Source of the DNA: Flavobacterium macacae
GTDB taxonomy: Bacteria > Bacteroidota > Bacteroidia > Flavobacteriales > Flavobacteriaceae
Direction: 5' to 3'
Length of the DNA: 45,278 bases
NCBI RefSeq assembly: GCF_003865365.1
Contig: NZ_RQVR01000019.1
Coordinates: 1-45,278, forward strand
The notes beneath the pieces were generated by a model. The model made no database searches and had not been told where the DNA came from. It saw only the letters and a program-made list of their open reading frames with translations. A program made the translations under genes and the position numbers. How positions within the stretch are numbered: position 1 is the first letter of the stretch; every line of letters starts with the position of its first letter. Positions 25,836 to 33,533 of this stretch are shown here, in pieces.

Positions 25836-25839
25836 CCAT

Positions 25840-26301
25840 ATGAAATTATACTCGATACATACGAAGCAAAACCTCCCAATTTCTTTAGAAGAAGCATGGA
25901 ACTTTATTGCCAATCCAAAAAATCTAGAAGTGATCACTCCTAAATCAATGGGATTTAAAACACTTTCAGGCGATGACAAGGAGATGTTTGCCGGTCAAAT
26001 CATCCATTATTACATTACGCCTTTATTCGGAATCAAATTGCAGTGGGTGACTGAAATTACTCACGTAGAAGACCGAAAATTCTTTGTCGATGAACAGCGC
26101 TTTGGTCCGTATGCGTTTTGGCATCACAAACATTTTCTAAAAGAAATCGAAGGTGGCGTGGAAATGGAAGATATCGTGCACTATAAAGTTCCGATGGGAA
26201 TTTTAGGACAGCTGGTTCATCCGTTTTTGATGAAACCGAAATTGGAAGAAATATTTGCATTCAGGCAAAAAAAACTGGTTGAACTTTTTGGCGAATTTTA
26301 A
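25840..26301 (+). CDS. SRPBCC (START-like) family protein
   Basis: The 153-residue protein has the SRPBCC helix-grip pattern of ligand-binding proteins: TKQNLPISLEEAWNFIANPKNLEVITP at the start, the central strands WVTEITHVEDRKFFVDEQRFGPYAFWHHKHFLKE, and a long C-terminal helix (FMKPKLEEIFAFRQKKLVELF). The ligand is unknown. It is the first gene of a three-gene unit with an SDR and a photolyase, 11 bases before the SDR start. Comparable SRPBCC genes accompany photolyases in other Bacteroidetes, so a role in light or pigment/flavin physiology is a fair inference. Confidence 0.83.
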   Translation: MKLYSIHTKQNLPISLEEAWNFIANPKNLEVITPKSMGFKTLSGDDKEMFAGQIIHYYITPLFGIKLQWVTEITHVEDRKFFVDEQRFGPYAFWHHKHFLKEIEGGVEMEDIVHYKVPMGILGQLVHPFLMKPKLEEIFAFRQKKLVELFGEF

Positions 26302-26312
26302 TCAAAATAATT

Positions 26313-27008
26313 ATGAAAAATATATTATTCATCGGTGGTTCCACCGGAATTGGCTTAGCGTCCATCAAAAAATTACAGGCTGAAAACAATATAATTGCTG
26401 CTTCCCGAACCAATGAAAATTTATCAGGATTAAACGTAAAACACATTTATTTTGATGTAAAAGAGGGAAATTTTGATGCTTCCCAACTTCCGGAAACCTT
26501 AGACGGATTTGTGTATTGTCTCGGAAGCATTAATTTAAAGCCTTTCAAATCCTTAAAAGCTGAAAATTTTCAAGAAGATTTCCAAATAAATTTCTTGGGA
26601 ATGATTTCAATTTTACAGCAGATCCTTCCAAAGCTGTTGCTTTCAAAACAGGCGAGCATTGTACTTTTTAGTTCGGTCGCTGCCAAAAACGGACTCCCCT
26701 TCCATACCAGCATTGCTGCTTCAAAAAGTGCAATTGAAGGTTTTGCAAAATCATTTGCAGCAGAATATGCACCAAAAATCAGGATAAATGTAATCGCTCC
26801 GTCCTTGACAGAAACTCCTTTGTCTGAAAAATTATTGAACAATGATATCAAAAAAGAAAAATCTGCAGAAAGACATCCGTTAAAAAGAGTTGGCAAGGCC
26901 GAAGATATTGCGGTAATGGTAAACTTTCTGTTAAGCGAAGAATCGTCTTGGATAACGGGCCAAATTTACGGCGTGGACGGCGGGATTTCTACATTAAATA
27001 CAAATTAA
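26313..27008 (+). CDS. short-chain dehydrogenase/reductase
   Basis: The 231-residue protein has a classical SDR fold. The cofactor loop reads G-G-S-T-G-I-G near residues 7-13. The catalytic Ser is in VLFSSVAA near 123. At the YxxxK position the sequence is F-H-T-S-I-A-A-S-K, so the usual tyrosine is replaced: Ile-Ala-Ala-Ser-Lys stands where Tyr-Ala-x-x-Lys is expected. A weak or altered oxidoreductase is therefore possible. The end has GQIYGVDGGISTL, typical of SDRs. It lies between the SRPBCC gene and the photolyase with a 2-base gap to the latter. Confidence 0.85.
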   Translation: MKNILFIGGSTGIGLASIKKLQAENNIIAASRTNENLSGLNVKHIYFDVKEGNFDASQLPETLDGFVYCLGSINLKPFKSLKAENFQEDFQINFLGMISILQQILPKLLLSKQASIVLFSSVAAKNGLPFHTSIAASKSAIEGFAKSFAAEYAPKIRINVIAPSLTETPLSEKLLNNDIKKEKSAERHPLKRVGKAEDIAVMVNFLLSEESSWITGQIYGVDGGISTLNTN

Positions 27009-27010
27009 GA

Positions 27011-28291
27011 ATGAACATATTTTGGTTTCGGCGCGATTTAAGATTAGAAGACAATACGGCACTTTTTGAAGCTTTATCTGATGGAAAAACGCTTCCTGTT
27101 TTTATTTTTGATCCCAATATTTTAGCAGAGCTTCCTAAGAACGACGCCCGTGTCAGTTTTATTTTTGAATTGTTAGAAAACATTCAGAATCAATTATCGA
27201 AAGAAAATAAATCTCTGGCCGTTTTTTATGACGAACCAGAAAAAGTATTCCAAAAATTAATTAAGGAACATAAAATTGAAGCCGTTTTTACCAATCGAGA
27301 TTATGAAGCTTATGCTGAAAATCGCGATTCGAAGGTCGAAAGTCTTTTAAAATCAACTAGTATTTTATTTCATACGTTTAAAGACCAAGTGATTTTTGAA
27401 CAGGACGAAGTGGTCAAAGACGACGGAACACCCTATGTGGTTTACACGCCATTCTCAAAAAAATGGAAAGAAAAATTTACATCGAAAGAAGTCAGCCAGC
27501 ATCCTTCAGAAAACAAATTAGACCAGATTGCAAAACACGATTATCCGTTTTTGAGCTTAAAAGATATTGGTTTTAAAAAGTCAGAAATTAAGGTAGAAAA
27601 TTTTGATGTTTCAAAAAAAATAATTGAAAATTATAAAGAAACTCGCGATTTCCCAAGCATTGACGGAACATCACATTTGAGTCCGCATTTGCGTTTTGGA
27701 TCGGTCAGCATTCGTCAAATCGTTAAAAAAGCTTCTGAATTTAAACAAGAAACTTTTTTAAACGAATTGATTTGGCGCGAGTTTTTTATGCAAATCTTGT
27801 GGCATTTTCCAAATACGGTCACGGAAAGTTTCCGTCCGAAATATGACAATATCAAATGGCGAAATAATGAAAAGGAATTCAAAAGTTGGTGCGAAGGCAA
27901 AACAGGCTATCCAATAGTTGATGCCGGAATGCGCCAATTAAACGCCACGGGAAATATGCACAATCGAGTGAGAATGGTGGTGGCCAGCTTTTTATGCAAG
28001 CATCTTTTGATTGACTGGCGCTGGGGCGAAGCTTATTTTGCCGAAAAACTTTTGGATTACGAACAATCCAGCAATATCGGAAATTGGCAGTGGGCTGCTG
28101 GATCTGGCGTTGATGCGGCACCTTATTTTAGAATTTTTAATCCGAGCGAGCAGGTAAAAAAGTTTGATCAAGATTTCAAATACATCAAAAAATGGGTTCC
28201 AGAATTTCAAAATATTGATTACAAGCCGATTGTGGATCACAAAGAAGCACGGGAACGATGCTTGAGAGTTTATAAAGAAGCGGTGGCTTAA
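27011..28291 (+). CDS. phr: deoxyribodipyrimidine photolyase/cryptochrome
   Basis: I choose the ATG at 27011 because MNIFWFRRDLRLEDNTAL is the canonical N-terminus and it begins 2 bases after the SDR stop; the frame stays open further upstream but inside the SDR gene. The 426-residue protein has the antenna/Rossmann domain (1-130) and the FAD-binding domain with DAGMRQLNATGNMHNRVRMVVASFL and WQWAAGSGVDAAPYFRIFNP near the end. It repairs UV-induced cyclobutane pyrimidine dimers with blue light, as a class I CPD photolyase; a cryptochrome role cannot be excluded. It is the last gene of the operon beginning at 25840. Confidence 0.93.
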   Translation: MNIFWFRRDLRLEDNTALFEALSDGKTLPVFIFDPNILAELPKNDARVSFIFELLENIQNQLSKENKSLAVFYDEPEKVFQKLIKEHKIEAVFTNRDYEAYAENRDSKVESLLKSTSILFHTFKDQVIFEQDEVVKDDGTPYVVYTPFSKKWKEKFTSKEVSQHPSENKLDQIAKHDYPFLSLKDIGFKKSEIKVENFDVSKKIIENYKETRDFPSIDGTSHLSPHLRFGSVSIRQIVKKASEFKQETFLNELIWREFFMQILWHFPNTVTESFRPKYDNIKWRNNEKEFKSWCEGKTGYPIVDAGMRQLNATGNMHNRVRMVVASFLCKHLLIDWRWGEAYFAEKLLDYEQSSNIGNWQWAAGSGVDAAPYFRIFNPSEQVKKFDQDFKYIKKWVPEFQNIDYKPIVDHKEARERCLRVYKEAVA

Positions 28292-28297
28292 AATTGA

Positions 28298-28339
28298 CCC
28301 TGCTTCACAAATGTAATAGAAATAATTCGTGAAACAGGG
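28298..28339. terminator. convergent hairpin without T tract
   Basis: CCCTG-C-TTCAC and GTGAA-A-CAGGG form an 11-base arm with one mismatch around a 20-base loop, between the convergent photolyase and HAD genes. There is no T run on either side, so termination is uncertain. Confidence 0.4.
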
Positions 28340-28348
28340 AATACAACT

Positions 28349-29008
28349 TTATGAATTAATATTCTTGATTCTCTCAAAATCCAAATCTTTATAATCATAA
28401 ATTATAATATCAGCCAAAGATTGATCTTGATTATCCACTTCTTCACTTTTATAAGCGATACAAAAAATGCCGGCAGCTTTTGCCGCTTTGATGCCATTCG
28501 TGCTGTCTTCGATAATGACGCATTCATCAATGGGTGCTTTTGAATAAGAAGCCGCTTTCACGAAAATCGCTGGATTCGGTTTTGATTCCGGAAAATCATT
28601 ACCGCTCACTTTGTGCGTAAAATATGGGTCTAAATCGAAACGTTCAAAAACCTTGTTGATAATTTCCATTTCAGAAGAAGAAGCCACAATCAACTGAACG
28701 CCATTCTTATACAAATCAACAATCAGTTCTTTTACGCCTGGTATTAAATTCAAATTTTCTTTTTTGTCAAAAGCTTCAATAAACAGCTTATTTTTGGTCG
28801 CAATCAAATCGCCGATTTCTTGTTGCAATGCAAATCTATCTTTTAACTTTTGATAAATCATTTTATTGGAATTACCTGTAAACGTGGCAAATACATCATC
28901 CGTTACTTCGATATCCAAATTTTTAAACTGTACCAAACTGACTTCGTGATGCAATGGCTCGCTGTTGACCAGCACGCCATCCATATCAAAAATTACGGTC
29001 TTAACCAT
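28349..29008 (-). CDS. HAD hydrolase, beta-phosphoglucomutase-like (paralogue 2)
   Basis: The 219-residue protein is a HAD subfamily I phosphatase with a helical cap. The nucleophile block is IFDMDGVLVNSEPLHH (Asp8, Asp10), motif II is VASSSEMEI, motif III SGNDFPESKPNP and motif IV IEDSTNGIKAA. It probably dephosphorylates a small sugar phosphate or isomerises one. It closely resembles the product of the gene 9 bases upstream (29018-29674), sharing the FATFTGNS and DLY(K/Q)NGVQLIVASS stretches, so the pair arose by tandem duplication. It is last in the operon starting at 31665. Confidence 0.87.
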   Translation of the reverse strand: MVKTVIFDMDGVLVNSEPLHHEVSLVQFKNLDIEVTDDVFATFTGNSNKMIYQKLKDRFALQQEIGDLIATKNKLFIEAFDKKENLNLIPGVKELIVDLYKNGVQLIVASSSEMEIINKVFERFDLDPYFTHKVSGNDFPESKPNPAIFVKAASYSKAPIDECVIIEDSTNGIKAAKAAGIFCIAYKSEEVDNQDQSLADIIIYDYKDLDFERIKNINS

Positions 29009-29017
29009 TGTAAAATC

Positions 29018-29674
29018 TTATTTTAGATTCTTAATTTTTTCGGCAGATAATTCATTAAAATGATTGATAATCAAATCGGCTTTTGATAAATCTTGCAACT
29101 TTGTATGTTCGCTGTTGTAGCCTACGCAGAAAATGCCGGCAGCTACAGAAGCTTCAATTCCGTTGGTTGAATCTTCAATGACGATACACTCGTTTTTGGG
29201 CGCTATGGACAAAGTAGCCGCGTGCTCAAAAATAGCAGGATGCGGTTTTGACTTCGGAAAATCTTCGCCACTGACAATATCAGAAAAATATCGGTGCAGA
29301 TGAAAACGCTTGAAAACGCGGTCAATGGTTACTTTTGAAGCAGAAGAAGCAACAATCAGCTGGATGCCGTTTTGGTACAAATCTTTGATTAAATCCTCCA
29401 CACCTTCCAGCAAATGCAAATCTTCCTTGGTATCAAAGGCGTCATTGAAAATGTTTCTCTTGCGCTGTATCAAATTTTCCACTTCGTGCTCTAAATTGAA
29501 AATATCTTTCAGCTTTTGGAACACATTCCGAGTAGAATTTCCCGTGAAAGTGGCAAACATTTCGTCTGTTACCGGAATATTCAATTCACCAAAATGGTGG
29601 AAATAAGCATACCTGTGAACGGGTTCTGTATCGACGATCACGCCGTCCATATCAAAAATTACTGTCTTAATCAT
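29018..29674 (-). CDS. HAD hydrolase, beta-phosphoglucomutase-like (paralogue 1)
   Basis: This 218-residue HAD enzyme has IFDMDGVIVDTEPVHR (Asp8, Asp10), a cap with EMFATFTGNSTRNVFQKLKD, motif II VASSASKVT, motif III SGEDFPKSKPHP and motif IV IEDSTNGIEAS. The cap's specificity residues differ from the adjacent paralogue, for example VDTEP in place of VNSEP. Its start overlaps the tcdA stop by 8 bases, suggesting translational coupling. The substrate is not known. Confidence 0.87.
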   Translation of the reverse strand: MIKTVIFDMDGVIVDTEPVHRYAYFHHFGELNIPVTDEMFATFTGNSTRNVFQKLKDIFNLEHEVENLIQRKRNIFNDAFDTKEDLHLLEGVEDLIKDLYQNGIQLIVASSASKVTIDRVFKRFHLHRYFSDIVSGEDFPKSKPHPAIFEHAATLSIAPKNECIVIEDSTNGIEASVAAGIFCVGYNSEHTKLQDLSKADLIINHFNELSAEKIKNLK

Positions 29675-30401
29675 TTTCGTTTTCTTCTGTTTTTAATAAA
29701 TACCTGATTACTGTTTCAGCAGCATAAAGTCCGAAAAGTCCCGGCATATAGCTGTTTGTTCCATAAAAAGACTTTTTATAATTCTTTCCGTCTGTCGTTT
29801 TTAAGCTGGATTCATCTTGAATTTCTGATGAAAAAACGACTTTTACGCCTTTATCAATTTTAACCTCTTTCAAGCGCTTTTTGATGGCTTTTGCCAAGAA
29901 ACAATTTTGGGTTTTGCTGATATCAGAAACTTTCACTTTTGAAGCTTCCATTTTTCCGCCGGCGCCCATACTGCTGATAATTTTGACTTTTTTGCGCTTT
30001 GCGGCGATAATCAAATTTAATTTTGGAGTCACGCTGTCGATGCAATCCATCACAAAATCAAACTGGTCAGTCACGATTTCAAAAGCTCTTTCAGGCGAAA
30101 GAAATTCTTTGATTTTTGTCAATTCTAATTCGGGATTGATATCCATCAAACGGTTGCCGACCACATCAATTTTTGCCGCTCCAACGGTGGAATGCAATGC
30201 GGGCAACTGACGGTTAATATTGGTAATATCCACCACATCGCCATCAACAATGGTGATTTTTCCGACTCCGGCTCTTGCAATAAATTCCGCAGCAAAAGAA
30301 CCAACGCCTCCTACCCCGACAATCAATATATTTGCGTTTTTTAATTTTTCAAGGCCTTCTTTTTTGAATAACAATTCGGCTCTTTCAGTCCATTCTGCCA
30401 T
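29667..30401 (-). CDS. tcdA: tRNA threonylcarbamoyladenosine dehydratase
   Basis: The 244-residue protein is a ThiF/E1-like ATP-dependent enzyme that cyclises t6A37 in ANN-decoding tRNAs to ct6A. It starts with the family's RAELLFKKEGLEKL, and has the nucleotide loop VGVGGVGSFAAEF (about 28-40), the VDGDVVDITNINRQLPALHSTVG block and the ACD catalytic region VMDCIDSVTPK. The C-terminal TDGKNYKKSFYGTNSYMPGLFG stretch is characteristic for TcdA (CsdL). It lies between TatD and the HAD pair in one leftward operon. Confidence 0.9.
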   Translation of the reverse strand: MAEWTERAELLFKKEGLEKLKNANILIVGVGGVGSFAAEFIARAGVGKITIVDGDVVDITNINRQLPALHSTVGAAKIDVVGNRLMDINPELELTKIKEFLSPERAFEIVTDQFDFVMDCIDSVTPKLNLIIAAKRKKVKIISSMGAGGKMEASKVKVSDISKTQNCFLAKAIKKRLKEVKIDKGVKVVFSSEIQDESSLKTTDGKNYKKSFYGTNSYMPGLFGLYAAETVIRYLLKTEENEND

Positions 30402-30411
30402 AATCTACATT

Positions 30412-31059
30412 TTATTTTTCAGAAAAAATAGTTCTAAAATTGGTTTCAACTGTGTCTTTTAAACTATTCAATGCTATGTTTTTATATCTTGAAGCTACTT
30501 GATAAACTTCTTGTATTTTTTCTTCAACCGTGTCAGTTTCCAACAGAAACCGGTCATTCGGAACGCTTTGAAAAACAGATTCCAATTCGGGATTCCTAAG
30601 TAAATATTTTCCGAAAGAAAGATAAAATCCATTATCCAGCAACTGTTTTGCCAATTCCTGCTTTTTTGAAAATCCGTGGATAATCATCGGAACGCACACG
30701 TTCATTTCGTTTTTTATCTTGATAATTTCCTGAAAAGAAGCAACGCAATGAATTACAATTGGTTTCTGAAATTTTTCGGCCAAGGCCAAATGTTTTCTGA
30801 AAACATCTTCCTGCAAATCAAACGGAACTTCGGTTCTTTTATCCAAACCGCACTCGCCGATCGCCAAACAATTTTTATCAAGAAGTTGCTCTTCTATAAT
30901 CTTAAAATCTTCATCTATTCGGTTTTCAGCAATATGCCACGGATGGATTCCGATAGAATATTTTAAAATTTCGGCATCAAATTCTTGGGGATATTGATTG
31001 ACCAATTCAAAAATATCGGGTTGTCCTGTAGCTTTATGCGTGTGAAGATTGTAATACAA
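30412..31059 (-). CDS. TatD-family metal-dependent hydrolase
   Basis: The 215-residue protein is an amidohydrolase-fold (TIM barrel) TatD relative. The N-terminal metal site reads YYNLHTHKATG, slightly altered from the usual xxDTHxHL. Further ligands are seen in AIGECGLDKR (Glu), PIVIHCVASF (His) and FLLETDT (Asp). It is shorter than E. coli TatD (about 260 residues). DNase or exonuclease activity has been described in the family; here the role is open. It starts 6 bases after the DUF1684 gene and ends 10 bases before tcdA. Confidence 0.84.
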   Translation of the reverse strand: MYYNLHTHKATGQPDIFELVNQYPQEFDAEILKYSIGIHPWHIAENRIDEDFKIIEEQLLDKNCLAIGECGLDKRTEVPFDLQEDVFRKHLALAEKFQKPIVIHCVASFQEIIKIKNEMNVCVPMIIHGFSKKQELAKQLLDNGFYLSFGKYLLRNPELESVFQSVPNDRFLLETDTVEEKIQEVYQVASRYKNIALNSLKDTVETNFRTIFSEK

Positions 31060-31065
31060 AATCGA

Positions 31066-31665
31066 TTATTTAAATTTCTTAACGCCCGCTTTAATTTCAA
31101 TTGCCAAATCATTTTCTGACGGCGGAATCGGGCAAGAATACTTGTGATTGTAAGCACAATAAGGATTGTAAGCCCTATTAAAATCTATGGGCAGCACATC
31201 ACCTTCCGGAATTTCTACATCTATATATCTACCGCCTCCATAACTTTCTACGCCCGAAGTCAAATCGGTGAAAGGCAAAAACAAGCTGTTTTTATACTTT
31301 TCAATTTTCTTTAAATCTTGGCTTTGGTACACATTTAATTTGAAAGATTTTCCGCCAATTGAAAAATGCGCTTCGCCATATTTTACATAAAGTGGCTTTC
31401 TTTCAGTAGTTGTCGGCATTTCAAACGGCTTTTCGTCTGGAGTCCTTACGAATTTGGCCAAAACAAAAAAGTTTTCGTTTATCTGATAAAAATGGAGCGA
31501 TTTGAATTTCTTCAAATCCTTTGCCAATAACGGACTTTTCTTTTCGTCTTTATATTCTGAATTAATCTGTTTTTGAAAGGCTGTGGCGGAATCTTTTACA
31601 AATTTATTTTGCCCAAAAGAAACCGCAAACACTAACAGACAGAAGATCGTCAAAAGCTTTTTCAT
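31066..31665 (-). CDS. DUF1684 secreted protein
   Basis: The 199-residue protein has an 18-residue signal peptide (MKKLLTIFCLLVFAVSFGQ). The rest is a DUF1684 domain: FKSLHFYQINENFFVLAKFVRTPDEKPFEMPTTTERKPLYVKYGEAHF, then LNVYQSQDLKK, FLPFTDLTSGVESYGGGRYIDVE, and the signature DFNRAYNPYCAYNHKYSCPIPPSENDL. The last block, with its conserved Asn, Tyr and Cys residues, is the most typical mark. The function is unknown. It is the first gene of the leftward operon running to 28349. Confidence 0.88.
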   Translation of the reverse strand: MKKLLTIFCLLVFAVSFGQNKFVKDSATAFQKQINSEYKDEKKSPLLAKDLKKFKSLHFYQINENFFVLAKFVRTPDEKPFEMPTTTERKPLYVKYGEAHFSIGGKSFKLNVYQSQDLKKIEKYKNSLFLPFTDLTSGVESYGGGRYIDVEIPEGDVLPIDFNRAYNPYCAYNHKYSCPIPPSENDLAIEIKAGVKKFK

Positions 31666-31733
31666 CTTTTTAATTTGTGCAAAAATAAGAAAATTATCCG
31701 TTCTTCTTTCTTAAAAAAGCTTTACAATCTTTG

Positions 31734-31741
31734 TAACTTTG
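31734..31741 (+). promoter_or_regulatory. -7 box for the MFS gene
   Basis: TAACTTTG matches TAnnTTTG and ends 19 bases before the ATG at 31761. Confidence 0.5.
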
Positions 31742-31760
31742 TGTCAAAATTCACAAATCA

Positions 31761-32975
31761 ATGCTCCAAAAAGCCTTCCAACGCTATATTGATTCTTTCA
31801 GGGGTTTCTCAAAAGAAATCTGGATCCTGACTTTAGTTACTTTCATCAATCGCGCCGGAACGATGGTGTTGCCTTTTCTATCAAAATATTTGAAGGAAGA
31901 TTTGCATTTTTCTTACGGTCAAGTCGGCTGGGTTATGGTTTGTTTTGGACTTGGTTCAATGATTGGTTCTTGGCTTGGAGGCAAACTTTCCGACAAAGTT
32001 GGTTTTTATAAGATAATGATTTTCAGTCTATTTACGAGTGGTATCTTCATCTTTTGCATTCAGTTCATAACCTCTTTTATCGGATTGTGTCTGGGCATGT
32101 TCGTCGTGATGATAGTAGCCGATATGTTTCGTCCAGCCATGTATGTTTCACTGGGCGCTTATGCCAAACCCGAGAATAGAACTCGCGCTTTCACGTTGGT
32201 TCGTTTGGCCGTAAATCTTGGTTTTGCGGCGGGACCTGCTTTGGGAGGCCTGATTATTATGGGAATGGGTTACAAAGGATTATTCTGGATTGACGGTTTG
32301 TCCTGTGTTACAGCTATCCTCCTTTTTGCGTTATTGGTCAAAGAAAAGAAGAAACTGCCTTACGAAGAAAATAAAAATAGTGAAGAAGTTGTTGTGAAAT
32401 CAGTATTCAAGGATGCTCCGTTTTGGGTTTTTCTTTTGGGAAGCTATTTGACTGCCATGGTTTTCTTCCAATTATTTACGACCATGCCTTTGTATCAATC
32501 AGAATGGTATCATATCAGTGAATTTCAAATCGGATTGCTGATGTCATTTAACGGACTGATTATCTTCTTTTTAGAAATGCCGATGGTGAATTATTTCGAG
32601 CGTAAAAACGTGAACAAATTGAAGATTATCATTTTGGGAACTTTTTTATTAAGTTTGAGTTACTTTGTTTTGCTCATCAATGTTTGGGTTGGAATTTTGG
32701 TGATCAGTATGTTTTTAATCACCATTGGAGAAATGCTGAACTTCCCCTTTTCCAATACTTTTGCTATGAGTCGCGCGCCCAAAGGCCACGAAGGCCGCTA
32801 TATGGCGCTGTACACGATGAGTTTTAGCCTCGCCCACATTACCAGCGCCAAACTTGGCTTGGAAATAATTGCCCGCTTTGGCTACCAAACCAACTGGATG
32901 GTGATGGGATCTATGGGACTTGCTGCCTGCTTCAGTTTTATCACTTTAAACAGAATGTTGCTTCGATACAAATAA
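31761..32975 (+). CDS. major facilitator superfamily exporter
   Basis: The 404-residue protein has twelve predicted membrane helices. The motif A loop between helices 2 and 3 reads GSWLGGKLSDKVGFYKI (about 73-89), matching GxxxDrxGrr. The sequence resembles the MDR-type DHA1 group and the flavobacterial transporters annotated as MFS. A cytosolic loop (about 195-215, KEKKKLPYEENKNSEE) splits the two six-helix halves. Substrate unknown. It stands alone between its own promoter and the blaI operator region. Confidence 0.88.
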   Translation: MLQKAFQRYIDSFRGFSKEIWILTLVTFINRAGTMVLPFLSKYLKEDLHFSYGQVGWVMVCFGLGSMIGSWLGGKLSDKVGFYKIMIFSLFTSGIFIFCIQFITSFIGLCLGMFVVMIVADMFRPAMYVSLGAYAKPENRTRAFTLVRLAVNLGFAAGPALGGLIIMGMGYKGLFWIDGLSCVTAILLFALLVKEKKKLPYEENKNSEEVVVKSVFKDAPFWVFLLGSYLTAMVFFQLFTTMPLYQSEWYHISEFQIGLLMSFNGLIIFFLEMPMVNYFERKNVNKLKIIILGTFLLSLSYFVLLINVWVGILVISMFLITIGEMLNFPFSNTFAMSRAPKGHEGRYMALYTMSFSLAHITSAKLGLEIIARFGYQTNWMVMGSMGLAACFSFITLNRMLLRYK

Positions 32976-33008
32976 AAACACCTATATTTCAATAATTTAA
33001 CCTTTTAA

Positions 33009-33073
33009 AACTAAAAATTTAGTTATTAAACTATAAAAATAGTTTGTAAACTAAATCTTTAGTTGTATGTTTG
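33009..33073 (+). promoter_or_regulatory. blaI promoter with three phased BlaI-type dyads
   Basis: Three inverted repeats with half-site AACTA(A/T)A are visible: 33009-33024 (one mismatch), 33028-33045 (7-bp arms AAACTAT/ATAGTTT) and 33049-33064 (AACTAAA/TTTAGTT). Their centres lie at 33016.5, 33036.5 and 33056.5, exactly 20 bp apart. The promoter is TTG (33044-33046), 19 bases, TATGTTTG (33066-33073). The third dyad thus fills the spacer and the second overlaps the -33 box, a layout for autorepression. Confidence 0.7.
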
Positions 33074-33171
33074 TTTTGAGTTAAAATATTTACAGTCGAG
33101 GAATTGCTTTTTGAATTGATTTTAAGAAGCAAGACTGTCAAAAAAACTTCCTAATTTTAAAATAAATTTTT

Positions 33172-33531
33172 ATGCAAAAGCTGACCAATAAAGAAGAAGA
33201 AATTATGCACATTTTATGGAAACTTGAAAAAGCTTTTGTAAAAGAAATTATGGCAGAAATTAAAGAAGATCAACCGCATTACAACACGCTTTCGACGATT
33301 GTCAGAATATTAGAAGAAAAAGGTTTTGTGGCCCATACTGCTTTCGGGAACTCGCATCAATATTACCCGATCGTAGCGATGGAAGATTATAGAAAAAAGT
33401 TTCTGACTGTTGCAATCAATAATTATTTTGGCAGTTCTTATAAAAACTTAGTTTCCTTTTTTGCCGAAGAAGAAAAAATATCTGCCGATGAATTGCGTGA
33501 AATTTTAGATCTTATTGAAAACAAAAAATAA
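33172..33531 (+). CDS. BlaI/MecI/CopY-family repressor
   Basis: The 119-residue protein is a Penicillinase-repressor winged helix: LTNKEEEIMHILWKLEKAFVKEIMAEI at the start, the recognition helix region YNTLSTIVRILEEKGFVAH, the wing GNSHQYYPIV and a helical dimerisation tail (DYRKKFLTVAINNYF). These repressors bind dyads as dimers and are inactivated when the partner M56 membrane protease is activated. The partner gene begins 2 bases after its stop. About 100 bases upstream lies an array of three dyads overlapping its promoter, so autorepression is likely. A long 5' leader (about 95 bases) is unexplained. Confidence 0.92.
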   Translation: MQKLTNKEEEIMHILWKLEKAFVKEIMAEIKEDQPHYNTLSTIVRILEEKGFVAHTAFGNSHQYYPIVAMEDYRKKFLTVAINNYFGSSYKNLVSFFAEEEKISADELREILDLIENKK

Positions 33532-33533
33532 TT

